Shown: positions 8,645 to 16,894, numbered from the stretch's first letter. The stretch: DNA of 50,577 nt from Bacilli bacterium (GCA_036381315.1 DASVDB010000176.1:1-50577), one strand, 5' to 3'. Notes: generated by a model not told the origin, from the sequence alone. A program made the numbers and translations.

Positions 8645-8935
8645 TCACGACTGCACAGAAACAAGCGGTATGTCTTCCTGCTTCTGTTTTCTCTTTTTAT
8701 ATTTGATTTTCGTTGCTTCTCCACCCCGCAAATGCCGAATTGATTTGTGGTATTCCAATATTTTTTTAACCTGGTTGGCCAAATCCGGATTGATTTCAGG
8801 CAGCCTTTCCGTCAAATCTTTATGCACCGTGCTTTTCGAGACACCGAATTCTTTGGCTATCGTGCGAACCGTATGTCTGGTCTCAACCAGACAGCGCCCG
8901 ATCTTGATGGTCCGCTCCTTGATGTAATCGTGCAC
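8645..8935 (-). CDS. spoIIID: SpoIIID, mother-cell sporulation transcription factor
   Basis: A 96-residue DNA-binding protein that switches mother-cell genes on and off between the sigma-E and sigma-K stages. It begins MHDYIKERTIKIGRCLVETR when read from the GTG at 8935. The helix-turn-helix VRTIAKEFGVSKSTVHKDLT is followed by ERLPEINPDLANQVKKILEY and the conserved HKSIRHLRGGEATKIKYKK, with a basic C-terminal helix. The GTG start has GGGAGG eight bases upstream, and the product then aligns end to end with B. subtilis SpoIIID. The longer in-frame ATG at 8971 lies upstream of that site and is not used. Confidence 0.95.
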   Translation of the reverse strand: MHDYIKERTIKIGRCLVETRHTVRTIAKEFGVSKSTVHKDLTERLPEINPDLANQVKKILEYHKSIRHLRGGEATKIKYKKRKQKQEDIPLVSVQS

Positions 8936-8969
8936 GCCCCTCGCCTCCCTGCTCGAGATAGTTTGGTAC

Positions 8970-8997
8970 ATTATATGAGGGGTATGCCTATATATTC
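8970..8997 (-). promoter_or_regulatory. Sigma-E-like promoter of spoIIID
   Basis: The minus strand reads GAATATA (8991-8997), 13 bases, then CATATAAT (8970-8977). The sigma-E consensus is KMATATT, about 14 bases, CATACANT, so there are six of seven and seven of eight matches with a spacing one short. The spoIIID gene of B. subtilis is transcribed by sigma-E. No TTGACA-like box stands 16-18 bases before the TATAAT, so sigma-A is less likely. Confidence 0.55.
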
Positions 8998-9033
8998 TTT
9001 GTTTCCAAGCGTGACAAGCCGTAAAAAAACAAA

Positions 9034-9056
9034 GCGGAAGGAGTTCTTCCTTCCGC
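9034..9056 (-). terminator. Rho-independent terminator after spoIIQ
   Basis: GCGGAAGGA (9034-9042) pairs perfectly with TCCTTCCGC (9048-9056) around a five-base loop. On the minus strand it is followed by TTTGTTTTTTT. It lies 29 bases after the spoIIQ stop and isolates spoIIQ from spoIIID. Confidence 0.9.
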
Positions 9057-9085
9057 CTGGTTGCAGATCGCGCCGCCTTTTCGGT

Positions 9086-9832
9086 TCAGTTTTCCGCGAT
9101 GAATGTTTCCGGATTGACCGGCGTGCCGTCCTGCAGTATTTCGAAATGCAGATGGACGCCTTGATCTTGCTCCAATTCGTTGCGCCCCGCCTTGGCGATT
9201 ACCTGGCCTTGTTTTACCGTATCGCCTTCCTTGACGACAATTTCCGCAAGGCTTAAATATTCCGTCTTCAAACCGTTGTCATGCGTGATTTCCACTTTAT
9301 GCCCGATCAACGGGACATTGGCCACCTGCGTCACTTTGCCGCTCATCGCCGCCAATACGTCAAACGGCTGGTTGTCCGGGCGGGAAAATGAAATGCCTGT
9401 GCTCGGAATAAACGTATTGTCATGTTTGATCATTGCAGCTTGCCGTTCTTCGCTGGACGCTTCATTGTCATAAAACTTCATGACAACATCCAGATCGTTC
9501 CGATTCGCCACCGGCCATTTCATCTCTTCCGCGGCCGCATTTACAGGCAAGGCGCCTTCCGGCTGGACGCCATCCGGCTCGACAGTTGCGCCGCTATCTT
9601 CGCTGACGGTAGTCTCTTCGCCCGCTGCAGGCGGAGCTTTGCTTGCGGAGTCTTGGTAGACCCACATCAAGGTTAGTATAATGGCCGCCGCCGCAATGTA
9701 AGCTGCCGGGAACATCCACTTTCTCGTAAACAATTTTCTCCATCCGGGCGCAGGCGCGGCTGCCGTTTCGTTGACGGTTTTGTGATTTCCGCTCCGTACC
9801 GGATTCTCGTGAATTTCCTTGTTTTCCTTCAT
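9086..9832 (-). CDS. spoIIQ: SpoIIQ, forespore membrane protein with a degenerate LytM (M23) domain
   Basis: A 248-residue protein with a basic cytoplasmic start, one transmembrane helix (about 40-62, MFPAAYIAAAAIILTLMWVY), an acidic linker and a C-terminal LytM fold. In B. subtilis SpoIIQ pairs with SpoIIIAH across the forespore membranes. The second zinc motif HLHFE is kept. The first (His-x3-Asp in active peptidases) reads PSTGISF here, so both the His and the Asp are lost. B. subtilis has STGID at this place and so still keeps the Asp. A structural role rather than peptidase activity follows. The ATG at 9832 has GAGGTGA eight bases upstream; the longer frame runs back into spoIID and is rejected. 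It is placed directly after spoIID, as in B. subtilis. Confidence 0.88.
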   Translation of the reverse strand: MKENKEIHENPVRSGNHKTVNETAAAPAPGWRKLFTRKWMFPAAYIAAAAIILTLMWVYQDSASKAPPAAGEETTVSEDSGATVEPDGVQPEGALPVNAAAEEMKWPVANRNDLDVVMKFYDNEASSEERQAAMIKHDNTFIPSTGISFSRPDNQPFDVLAAMSGKVTQVANVPLIGHKVEITHDNGLKTEYLSLAEIVVKEGDTVKQGQVIAKAGRNELEQDQGVHLHFEILQDGTPVNPETFIAEN

Positions 9833-9853
9833 ACTAGCAATCACCTCAATAAC

Positions 9854-9882
9854 CAGTGTTGCCAGTTGCAAGTCTTTTATAC
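9854..9882 (-). promoter_or_regulatory. Sigma-F-like promoter of spoIIQ, overlapping the spoIID stop
   Basis: The minus strand reads GTATA (9878-9882), 14 bases, then GGCAACACTG (9854-9863). This fits the sigma-F patterns GYWTA and GGNRANAHTR at every position, with a spacer one base short of the usual 15. The -35 uses the last sense codon and the stop codon of spoIID. The leader would be only about 15 bases and begin at the GAGGTGA ribosome-binding site, which is unusually tight. In B. subtilis spoIIQ is a sigma-F gene. Confidence 0.55.
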
Positions 9883-10920
9883 GTTGCGGCGCTTGCCAAT
9901 TGCCGCATAGATTTGTTCGAGCTTTACCCCCCGGTAGTAATAGAGCAAAATGTCTTTTGCGGATTTCCCCTGCTGCGCCAGCGCATCCGCTCCCCACTGG
10001 CTTAATCCGACGCCGTGCCCGTAGCCGTAAGTGGTTAGCAGGATATTCCCGCCGGCGAAACTCCAGGCGAATTGCGCAGAGTTCAGCGCCAGTTTTTCTC
10101 TTACTTCTCTTCCGGTAAACAAGTTTCCGGCGATTCGCATCGTTTTGATGCGCTGCCCTGTCGTTTTTTGCAATATTTCCATTTCCGGCGGCGTTTGTTT
10201 ATCCGGATTATTCGGGAGGCCCAACTTGCTTAAAAACTCGGTGAGCGGCATGGTTACGGTCGCTTTATATTTCGGCGAAATCAGCGGATCCCACGGGCTC
10301 GCCACGCTGCGCAAATAAGGGATGTAAGTCGACCAATATTCTTCGGAATTTTCGGTGAAGCCGTTGCTGGTGGAAAAATAAGCGGCGACAATCGGTTTTT
10401 GGGCAAACGTGAGGATGGTTCCTTCCGTGTCTTGAACGGCCTGATTCAATTTCTCAAGGTTGGCGGCAAACGCCGCGTCGCCCCATTTCGTGCGCATTTC
10501 GTCGACCGTCATATACGCTTGATGCGTTGCCAGGTCGGTTACCAGCGCGCCTGCCACCGGCACATTGCTCGTATCGTGGTCCATCGCCCGGCGAACGATA
10601 TAGGTCCTCGCGGCGATCGCCTGCGCTTTCAGCGCTTCCGGCGCGAAATCGATCGGCATCTCTGCCGCCAAAACGCCGCGAACATACAATTCTAGCGGTA
10701 TATCGGCAACACGCCGCTCTTTCGTCAAATAAACAGGGACGACAAAAGCGCTGTCCCGCGCCAATTTTTTGTCCGCAGGCAGTTCACCGCCGTGTGCCGT
10801 CCCCCCGTTTTCATCGCGGACCGGCTGCTTTTTCACCATCATGGTCGGAAATCCGATCATCACAAACAATAACAGCGCCGCAAGAAGAGCCGCCCAACCC
10901 GCCACCGTTTTTCGTTTCAC
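9877..10920 (-). CDS. spoIID: SpoIID, stage II sporulation lytic transglycosylase
   Basis: A 347-residue membrane-anchored peptidoglycan hydrolase that works with SpoIIM and SpoIIP to thin septal wall and drive engulfment. A single N-terminal helix (about 6-26, AGWAALLAALLLFVMIGFPT) is followed by the SpoIID domain. The catalytic glutamate is in GVLAAEMPIDFAPEALKAQA, followed by IAARTYIVRRAMD. The C-terminal signature is YGYGHGVGLSQWGADALAQQ followed by GKSAKDILLYYYRGVKLE. The GTG at 10920 follows GGAGG by eight bases and gives MKRKTVAGWAALL; the extra upstream codons to 10941 would span that site. The order murA-spoIID-spoIIQ is the same as in B. subtilis. Confidence 0.93.
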   Translation of the reverse strand: MKRKTVAGWAALLAALLLFVMIGFPTMMVKKQPVRDENGGTAHGGELPADKKLARDSAFVVPVYLTKERRVADIPLELYVRGVLAAEMPIDFAPEALKAQAIAARTYIVRRAMDHDTSNVPVAGALVTDLATHQAYMTVDEMRTKWGDAAFAANLEKLNQAVQDTEGTILTFAQKPIVAAYFSTSNGFTENSEEYWSTYIPYLRSVASPWDPLISPKYKATVTMPLTEFLSKLGLPNNPDKQTPPEMEILQKTTGQRIKTMRIAGNLFTGREVREKLALNSAQFAWSFAGGNILLTTYGYGHGVGLSQWGADALAQQGKSAKDILLYYYRGVKLEQIYAAIGKRRNV

Positions 10921-11011
10921 TCGCGCATCCTCCACCGACAATCGGAATATACCAAACCGCTATTTGTATATGGATATGAGGTTGCGCAATTTGCTAGAAC
11001 AACATGCTTGT

Positions 11012-12334
11012 TCAAGCCAGGGACGGTTGAACGGTATAGATGCCGAAGACGGCTTCCTCGGCTTCCGCCAGTTCTTCCTGTTCATAGCGAACGAGATCCG
11101 CGCCGATGCCGCGCAGTTTGCCCGTAATGTCGGCATAGCCCCGGTCGATATGATGAATCTGCGTTATTTCCGTCTCTCCTTCGGCGGCAAGTCCGGCCAA
11201 TATAAGGGCCGCCCCGGCGCGAAGATCGGTGGCGGCAACTTTCGCGCCGACCAAACGGGCATTTCCGGTGACGAAAGCGGTTCTGCCGTCGATTTTTATG
11301 TTCGCGTTCATTCTTTTCAGTTCCGCGACATGCTTGAACCGGTTTTCAAATACGGTTTCCGTTACGACCCCGGAGCCGTTCGCCGTCAACAGCAGAGCCA
11401 TCATGGGCGCCTGCATATCCGTAGGAAAGCCCGGATAAGGCAGCGTTTTAATATCGACCACGGTAAGCGGGCGGTTTACGCAAACCCGTATGCCGCTATC
11501 CTGTTCCACGATGTCCACGCCCATTTCCTGCAGCTTGGAGATAACCGGGCACAAGTGGTCGGCGATGGCGTTCTCGATCAGCACATCCCCGCCGGTGATG
11601 GCGCCGGCGATCATATATGTACCCGCTTCAATACGATCCGGAATCACGGTATGTTCCGTACCGTAAAGCGCGTCGACGCCTTCAATGCGAATCTGCTGCG
11701 TGCCTGCGCCCCGGACTTTTGCGCCCATTTCGTTTAAAAAGTTGGCTAAATCGACGATTTCCGGCTCCTTGGCGGCATTCTCGATAACCGTCAGTCCGTC
11801 CGCCAAAGCGGCCGCCATCATAATATTTTCCGTCGCGCCCACGCTGGCCACGTCCAGATAAATCTTGGCGCCCTTTAATCGTCCGCGCACGGATGCTTCA
11901 ATTGCTCCGTGACCCAATTCAATCCCGGCGCCCATTGCTTCAAACCCTTTCAAATGCTGGTCAATGGGGCGCGTTCCAATCGCGCAGCCCCCCGGCAAGG
12001 CGATGCGGGCATGTCCGGTGCGTGCCAACAGCGGGCCCATCACGAGGAAAGAAGCGCGCATTTTCCGTACCAGGTCGTAGGAAGCTTCCGATGTCTGCAA
12101 TTTTTGGGCGGAAATGCGTATCGTTTCATTTTTATATTCGATATTTGCGCCCAATGACGCAAGCACCCGGCACATCGTAAGCACATCGTCCAGCGGCGGG
12201 GCTTCATGGATTAATGTCTCTCCATCTTCGCATAATATAGCGGCAGCAATAATGGGGAGCACCGCATTTTTGGCTCCGCTTACTTTCAATTTGCCCGACA
12301 AGCGGTTTCCTCCGCGGACGATAATCTTTGCCAT
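11012..12334 (-). CDS. murA: MurA, UDP-N-acetylglucosamine 1-carboxyvinyltransferase
   Basis: A 440-residue enzyme that transfers enolpyruvate from PEP to UDP-GlcNAc, the first committed step of peptidoglycan synthesis. It has the N-terminal substrate loop [10 protein letters not shown] (Lys22), the flexible loop with catalytic Cys117 in [20 protein letters not shown], and the PTD-type block [20 protein letters not shown]. Because the loop residue is Cys and not Asp, fosfomycin sensitivity is expected. Its position next to spoIID corresponds to murAA of B. subtilis. It lies 200 bases after the DUF1146 gene; the ywmB gene found between them in B. subtilis is absent here. Confidence 0.96.
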   Translation of the reverse strand: MAKIIVRGGNRLSGKLKVSGAKNAVLPIIAAAILCEDGETLIHEAPPLDDVLTMCRVLASLGANIEYKNETIRISAQKLQTSEASYDLVRKMRASFLVMGPLLARTGHARIALPGGCAIGTRPIDQHLKGFEAMGAGIELGHGAIEASVRGRLKGAKIYLDVASVGATENIMMAAALADGLTVIENAAKEPEIVDLANFLNEMGAKVRGAGTQQIRIEGVDALYGTEHTVIPDRIEAGTYMIAGAITGGDVLIENAIADHLCPVISKLQEMGVDIVEQDSGIRVCVNRPLTVVDIKTLPYPGFPTDMQAPMMALLLTANGSGVVTETVFENRFKHVAELKRMNANIKIDGRTAFVTGNARLVGAKVAATDLRAGAALILAGLAAEGETEITQIHHIDRGYADITGKLRGIGADLVRYEQEELAEAEEAVFGIYTVQPSLA

Positions 12335-12534
12335 TCCTGTTCCCTCCGCGCTCCTTTTCGTCTAAAACACACCAAGTTTACACGAGCCTGACTGTGCGTT
12401 CAACAGTAAAATTTTGGCCGGAATTTGGTAAACATCATGCGGCTTTCACTTCATGCGGCCGGATTCGTGGGGTTGTACAAATTATTGTTCACAATCCGGC
12501 ATTCTGTTATTCCGAAAAGTTCCGGCCGGGCATG

Positions 12535-12789
12535 TTAAAACAGCATCTGCAGCGTGAGGGACCAGCCCAAATAATCCATGATGAAGCGCGCCAATTCGTA
12601 TCCCAAAATGATGGTCAAAATCATTTGCAATCCTTTTGCCTGCGGGCTTTTCGCATTTTTCAAAAACACTTCCCAGCGGACTTGTTGGAGCGCCCACCAG
12701 ACTGCGACCATGCAGATCAGCACGACGACAATGCCGATGATCGCGTTCATCCGCACCATGCCGGAAAACGGGTCAAACGGAGTTCCCAT
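12535..12789 (-). CDS. DUF1146 (YwzB-like) small membrane protein
   Basis: An 84-residue protein with two transmembrane helices (about 15-35 and 57-75). The conserved stretch WWALQQVRWEVFLKNAKSPQ is followed by KGLQMILTIILGYELARFIM and DYLGW. It matches the DUF1146/YwzB family, found between the ATP synthase operon and murA in bacilli. Here the complex I operon and the accessory block have come between. The function is unknown. The ATG at 12789 has GGGAGG about eight bases upstream and an extended -10 promoter about 40 bases upstream. Confidence 0.85.
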   Translation of the reverse strand: MGTPFDPFSGMVRMNAIIGIVVVLICMVAVWWALQQVRWEVFLKNAKSPQAKGLQMILTIILGYELARFIMDYLGWSLTLQMLF

Positions 12790-12826
12790 ACTTTTTCCTC
12801 CCGTCCTGCAATTTCAATATTTCCAA

Positions 12827-12835
12827 ATTATATCA
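12827..12835 (-). promoter_or_regulatory. Extended -10 promoter of DUF1146-murA
   Basis: The minus strand reads TGATATAAT, a perfect extended -10 (TG-N-TATAAT). The -35 region is poor, as is common with extended -10 promoters. It drives the DUF1146 gene and probably murA. It shares the 166-base divergent gap with ctaB, whose own TATACT box may lie at 12913-12918, though I found no convincing -35 for it. Confidence 0.6.
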
Positions 12836-12955
12836 CAGGCGAAATGAATTTCTATGAAAAAATCGTTATAAATTGTTCATGAACTGCACGCTCGATATGG
12901 CGAGATTTATGGTATACTTCGAAACAAGCATTGATCATTTTTTGGGGGATGGGAA

Positions 12956-13828
12956 ATGCGTCTTGCTGATCTGAAATCGCTCGTGAAAGCCGGCGTTCTG
13001 CTGGCCAATGTGCTGCCTGTTGTTTCCGGCTTCTGGCTGGCGCTTTGGTATACGGATCAATCCCTGGCAGATAGCTGGGGGTTGTGCTTGCTGACGATTG
13101 CAGGGAGCACGTTCGTTATGGCCGGCGCGTTGATCTTGAATAATTGGTATGACGTTGACATCGATACGATTATGGCCAGGACGAAGCGTCGACCGACGGT
13201 TACGGGAAACATTCCCCTGAAAACGGTGCTTTTGCTGGGAATTTTCTTCACCGCGCTCGGTCTTTGCCTGCTCGCATTTTTTACGACTGTCGAAGCCGCC
13301 GCTTATGCGCTTATCGGCTGGATCGCCTATGTTTTGTTATACACCATGTGGTCCAAACGGCGGTTTACCGCCAACACTTTGATCGGAAGCGTCTCGGGAG
13401 CGGTCACGCCGTTAATCGGATGGTCCGCGGTAGAATCCAGCTTTCACGACATTCCGATCGTCCTGTTTTTGATTCTGTTTATTTGGCAAATGCCGCATGC
13501 GTACGCCACCGCGATGAAGAACTTCGATGATTATAAAGCCGCGGGCGTAGTGTTGCTGCCTGTGGTGCACGGGTTTGCCAAAACAAAAAAGCATATCGCC
13601 GCATATATCGCATGCCTTATTCCGCTGCCTTTTTTCTTGCAAGCGTTTGGCACCGCTTTTATCGTGATATGCACCGTGTTGAACGTTGTTTGGCTGGCGC
13701 TTGGCATTGGAGGCTTCTATGCGAAGGATGACAAAAAGTGGACGCGGGCAATGTTTCTCTATTCGGTTAACTACATCACCATTTTGTTTATTCTGATGAT
13801 TGTCGTCACGCTGCCGATGTTCGCTTAA
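12956..13828 (+). CDS. ctaB: CtaB, heme O synthase (protoheme IX farnesyltransferase)
   Basis: The only clear plus-strand gene. It is a 290-residue UbiA-family prenyltransferase with about nine membrane helices. The Asp-rich substrate motif is in LNNWYDVDIDTIMARTKRRP (residues 61-80), the form specific to heme O synthases. It adds a farnesyl group to heme B, making heme O, the precursor of heme A. It is convergent with the Sco and oxidase-like cluster and shares a TTAA with it: the last four bases hold the stop codons of both ctaB and the CtaG-like gene. Its presence suggests that some heme-copper enzyme in the cell uses heme O or A. It need not be the one encoded next door. Confidence 0.88.
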   Translation: MRLADLKSLVKAGVLLANVLPVVSGFWLALWYTDQSLADSWGLCLLTIAGSTFVMAGALILNNWYDVDIDTIMARTKRRPTVTGNIPLKTVLLLGIFFTALGLCLLAFFTTVEAAAYALIGWIAYVLLYTMWSKRRFTANTLIGSVSGAVTPLIGWSAVESSFHDIPIVLFLILFIWQMPHAYATAMKNFDDYKAAGVVLLPVVHGFAKTKKHIAAYIACLIPLPFFLQAFGTAFIVICTVLNVVWLALGIGGFYAKDDKKWTRAMFLYSVNYITILFILMIVVTLPMFA

Positions 13829-14421
13829 TCGGAATTTGCGCAATCTTGTTCCGGCTTTGCCTCTGTGAATTCGGACTGGTCAGTGAAAAGCAAATAGATC
13901 AGAAAGATAATCATGCACACGGCAACGAACAACGTGCCGAAACCGAGTTCTTTTTGTTCATAGAACTGGTAATTGTTGCACAATTGGTTCTTTGCGCCGA
14001 GATAAATCCCGGCCACAGCCAGAAAAATAAAGATGAACACGCCATACACGACATTTTTCCCGACTGAGCCGAGTTTCCGCCAGCTGTCGCGCAAGGGTAC
14101 TCCAGCGAGTAACGTCAGGCTTAAAAATTTGAACCACTCGACCGCGGGCGACGCGATCGCTTCATCCATCAGCCGCGGAATGAGCATCCAGTAACCGGTG
14201 ATTATCGTAAACAGCAAAATGCCCGGCACGCCGTTCGTATTCCATTTGGCAAAAAAACGCGGAAATTTGAGCTGAAAAAAACGGCCAATGAGAAATCCGC
14301 AAACGATAAACAGCGGCATTTGCATGTGCATGTGAAAAATCATCAGCGACTCGAGGAGATTTGCCACCGGCGGCAGCGCCAAAAAAACAAACAGCAAAAA
14401 TCCGTACAATGCCTGTTTCAT
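13825..14421 (-). CDS. Six-helix membrane protein, CtaG-like (putative oxidase assembly factor)
   Basis: A 198-residue protein with about six hydrophobic helices (roughly 4-23, 33-50, 65-83, 97-111, 122-142, 162-180) and a short acidic tail. At the start of helix II is LMIFHMHMQMPLFIV, a His/Met cluster like that of CtaG-type copper assembly proteins, although the overall similarity is weak. It is four bases after sco and in the same transcript as heme-copper reductase copy B. A role in copper delivery or assembly is inferred from context and from the His/Met cluster. I could not assign it to a named family with certainty. Confidence 0.6.
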   Translation of the reverse strand: MKQALYGFLLFVFLALPPVANLLESLMIFHMHMQMPLFIVCGFLIGRFFQLKFPRFFAKWNTNGVPGILLFTIITGYWMLIPRLMDEAIASPAVEWFKFLSLTLLAGVPLRDSWRKLGSVGKNVVYGVFIFIFLAVAGIYLGAKNQLCNNYQFYEQKELGFGTLFVAVCMIIFLIYLLFTDQSEFTEAKPEQDCANSD

Positions 14422-14425
14422 CGCC

Positions 14426-15058
14426 TCAACCCCCGCTTCCCCGCAACGCGTTCATAACCGCATCCAAGGTCTCTTCCACTTTCGTATAATTCATTGCTTG
14501 CAGCAAACGCCCGTCTTTGCCGATCAGATAAAAGGATGTGCTGTGCGTAAACTCGCCGTTGCCGTCCGGTATGACGGTGACGCCATATTGGTCCAGCACC
14601 CGCTTCAGTTCCGCCGCGTCATTGATGCGCGCCATTCGCCATGTTTCGCCGTCGCTGCCGAATGCGCTCCCGTATTTTGCGAGCACGCTCGGGGTGTCGC
14701 GCGCAGGGTCGAAACTGACGCTCAAAAATTCAATCTCTTTGCCCAGATAATGTTTGGGGACGGAACGATAAATTTTAGCCATATTCAGCTCGATTGCCGG
14801 GCAAACGTCCTTGCAAGTCGTATACATGAACGAAAGCAGCACATATTTGCCTTTGGCGAAACGGTCAAGACGAAATTCGCGCCCCTTGCCGTCCTGCAGC
14901 GTTACGGCGGGCAAGTGCGGCCTGCTGTGCAAAAGTTCATATTGAACCGCGCTCTTGGTGGTATAGGCGTGAAACCCGTCCGTGCTTGCATAAAACAAGG
15001 CAAAGCCAAACAAAAGAATGGTTGTGATAGCGATTGTTTGCCGCCAATTGTTACGCAT
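14426..15058 (-). CDS. Sco1/SenC-family copper chaperone
   Basis: A 210-residue membrane-anchored thioredoxin-fold protein of the Sco family, which loads the CuA centre of heme-copper enzymes outside the membrane. An N-terminal helix (about 8-24) anchors it. The copper ligands are present: Cys82 and Cys86 in YTTCKDVCPAIELNMAKIY, and His172 in GEFTHSTSFYLIGKDGRLL. I chose the ATG at 15058 (MRNNWRQTIAITTILL) with GGGAGG upstream; the longer frame adds a non-signal-like stretch. It lies between copy B of the CuA-type reductase and the CtaG-like gene, so its likely client is the CuA site of those subunits II. Confidence 0.9.
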   Translation of the reverse strand: MRNNWRQTIAITTILLFGFALFYASTDGFHAYTTKSAVQYELLHSRPHLPAVTLQDGKGREFRLDRFAKGKYVLLSFMYTTCKDVCPAIELNMAKIYRSVPKHYLGKEIEFLSVSFDPARDTPSVLAKYGSAFGSDGETWRMARINDAAELKRVLDQYGVTVIPDGNGEFTHSTSFYLIGKDGRLLQAMNYTKVEETLDAVMNALRGSGG

Positions 15059-15178
15059 CACAGGACACCTCCCAATAGCAGGATAGCCCGCGCAAGAACG
15101 GGCCATACAGGTTATTTTGCGGAGGGCAGCCATTGCCGGTCCTTTGCAATGACTACCCTGCCGCGCTTTTGCCGCCGC

Positions 15179-16861
15179 TTACCAGGTGCGAATAGGAGGC
15201 GATCCGGGCGGCGCGTTGACGATAAAGTCGACAACCGGAACGGCGTAAGCCATGCCGATATCCAGCAGCATCAACAAAATCCACAATCCCCAACGTTCCA
15301 GCCACATCGGCGTTGTGGCGATATCGTCCGCCTCGGCAATCGGGAATTCGGTGTTCCCTTTCGGAGAACGGAACATCATATGATAGACGGCGCATACCTG
15401 AATGATTACGGCGGTGAGCAAAAAGATCGCGCCGATGCCCATGACAAGTTCGTAAGGATCCCAGCTTGCCGCCACTTCGCTGCCGTTATAGGTCGTATAG
15501 GCGGTTCTGCGCGGGTCGCCCAACAAGCCGACCCAGTGTTGCGAGCCCGACATCAAGGTCATACCGAATGTCCAGACGATCGTTTGGATAACGCCGACCT
15601 TGTTCATGGCAGGCGTAAGCACCCGCCCCGTAAGATAAGGAATCAGCCAATAGCAGATGCCGAAGAAAGTAAGAACGGCGGTCATGGCTACGGTCAAATG
15701 GAAGTGTCCGACTACCCACAGCGTATTATGAATGACCTGATCCATCTGGTTGCTGGTGTTGATGATACCGCCGGCACCGCCGGGAATAAAGGCGATCATC
15801 GCGATCATCGGCGCCAGGAACCGGACGTCGCCCCATGGCAGCTTTTTATACCAGCCAAGCAGCCCTTTGCCGCCATTTTTTCTGCCGACACGTTCGAATA
15901 CGGCGAACATCGCAAAGCAGGTCATCAAGGAAGGAAACGCCACGGACATGCTCATAAACGCATGCAAATATTTCACGCCTGTGGAAATCGCCGGGTCGAC
16001 GATTTGGTGGTGAAAGCCGCCGGGCAGGTTCAAGATCACCAATAAAATGACGACGACGCGCGCCAATTTGTCGCTGAAGATTTTTCCGCCGATAATTTTC
16101 GGCACGGCCACATACCACGCCGATACCGCGACGAAATACCAGACATTCACCACGGTATGGCCGAACGTCCAGAAGAACGTCCGGTTCAGCATTACGTTGA
16201 CCGTCGGGACGATGCCCATCGACCAAGGAATGAGCGTTACCAATTCAATCATCAACGGAATGCTGGCAAAAAACCAGAGCACGAAAATGCCCATCGCAAA
16301 AAAGGCAAACAACGGCGTCGGCTGTCCGCGGTGCGTTTTCCGCCAATAATGGTAGTTGATGAAAACGCCTGCGCTGACCGACCACAATCCGAGCACAACC
16401 AAAACGAGCCCGATATAAAAGTACGGCGACGCGGCCAGCGGCGGATAAAAGGTGTACAACACGGACGCATCGCCCATGGCGACGGTAGTGACGACGATTG
16501 CGACGCCTACCACCATCAACCCGAAGCCGATCCAGGCCATTCTGCGGACTTGCGGCAAAATGCCTCCGTACACATGGGACAAGCCGGCATATATATATCC
16601 GATTACAAACGTCGTCGTGAAGACAAGCAGCATCAATATACCGTGCGCCGTCAAGACCTGATAGTAATTCAGCCATGATGGCAGCGGCATGATACCGGAA
16701 CGGTCCAGTCCTTGCAACAGGCCAAAAATTCCGCCGAGCAGCAAAGTGGCAAACGAAACTGCGATGTAGGTCAGCGACAATTGCGCATCCTGCACCTTCG
16801 CGCCCAGCACTTTCATGGATTTTTGCCTGAGAACCTGCGTTTTATTTAATGCGAGTTCCAT
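15179..16861 (-). CDS. B-family heme-copper reductase subunit I, copy B (ba3-like; NO reductase-like active site)
   Basis: A 560-residue catalytic subunit with about 13 membrane helices, most like the b(o/a)3 (B-family) oxidases. Heme and CuB ligands are all present: His73 (TAHGILML), His235 (FWTFGHTVVNVWY), His284 and His285 (LPGGFHHQIVDP), and His386 and His388 (VVGHFHLTVAM). The position four after the first CuB histidine, Tyr237 of Thermus ba3 (GHPIVYFW), is Asn239 here, and the usual Pro is Thr236. Tyr242 is seven residues after the histidine. Losing the cross-linked tyrosine is typical of NO reductases, so an NO-reducing role is possible; ctaB and sco nearby also fit an O2 reductase. 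It lies 33 bases after its subunit II gene. Copy A is a close paralogue of exactly the same length. Confidence 0.85.
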   Translation of the reverse strand: MELALNKTQVLRQKSMKVLGAKVQDAQLSLTYIAVSFATLLLGGIFGLLQGLDRSGIMPLPSWLNYYQVLTAHGILMLLVFTTTFVIGYIYAGLSHVYGGILPQVRRMAWIGFGLMVVGVAIVVTTVAMGDASVLYTFYPPLAASPYFYIGLVLVVLGLWSVSAGVFINYHYWRKTHRGQPTPLFAFFAMGIFVLWFFASIPLMIELVTLIPWSMGIVPTVNVMLNRTFFWTFGHTVVNVWYFVAVSAWYVAVPKIIGGKIFSDKLARVVVILLVILNLPGGFHHQIVDPAISTGVKYLHAFMSMSVAFPSLMTCFAMFAVFERVGRKNGGKGLLGWYKKLPWGDVRFLAPMIAMIAFIPGGAGGIINTSNQMDQVIHNTLWVVGHFHLTVAMTAVLTFFGICYWLIPYLTGRVLTPAMNKVGVIQTIVWTFGMTLMSGSQHWVGLLGDPRRTAYTTYNGSEVAASWDPYELVMGIGAIFLLTAVIIQVCAVYHMMFRSPKGNTEFPIAEADDIATTPMWLERWGLWILLMLLDIGMAYAVPVVDFIVNAPPGSPPIRTW

Positions 16862-16894
16862 TTTCCATCCCTCCTAAAGATTCCCGCAGGAAAA

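Noticed and set aside
12482-12697. An open frame overlapping the DUF1146 gene in another frame
   Set aside because: The DUF1146 frame has the family motif, a good ribosome-binding site and a promoter; the overlapping frame has none of these.
14498-16045. A 515-codon open frame on the plus strand opposite the reductase subunit I, with a similar one at 18181-19161
   Set aside because: Both are antisense shadows of the GC-biased third codon positions of clear genes, and their products are rich in Arg, His and Gln without any family motif.
15179-16861. Subunit I considered as a cbb3 (C-family) oxidase because of the altered helix VI
   Set aside because: C-family enzymes carry the tyrosine in helix VII just before the His-His pair; here that stretch (VVVILLVILNLPGGFHH) has none. 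The CuA subunit II and the overall sequence are B-family.
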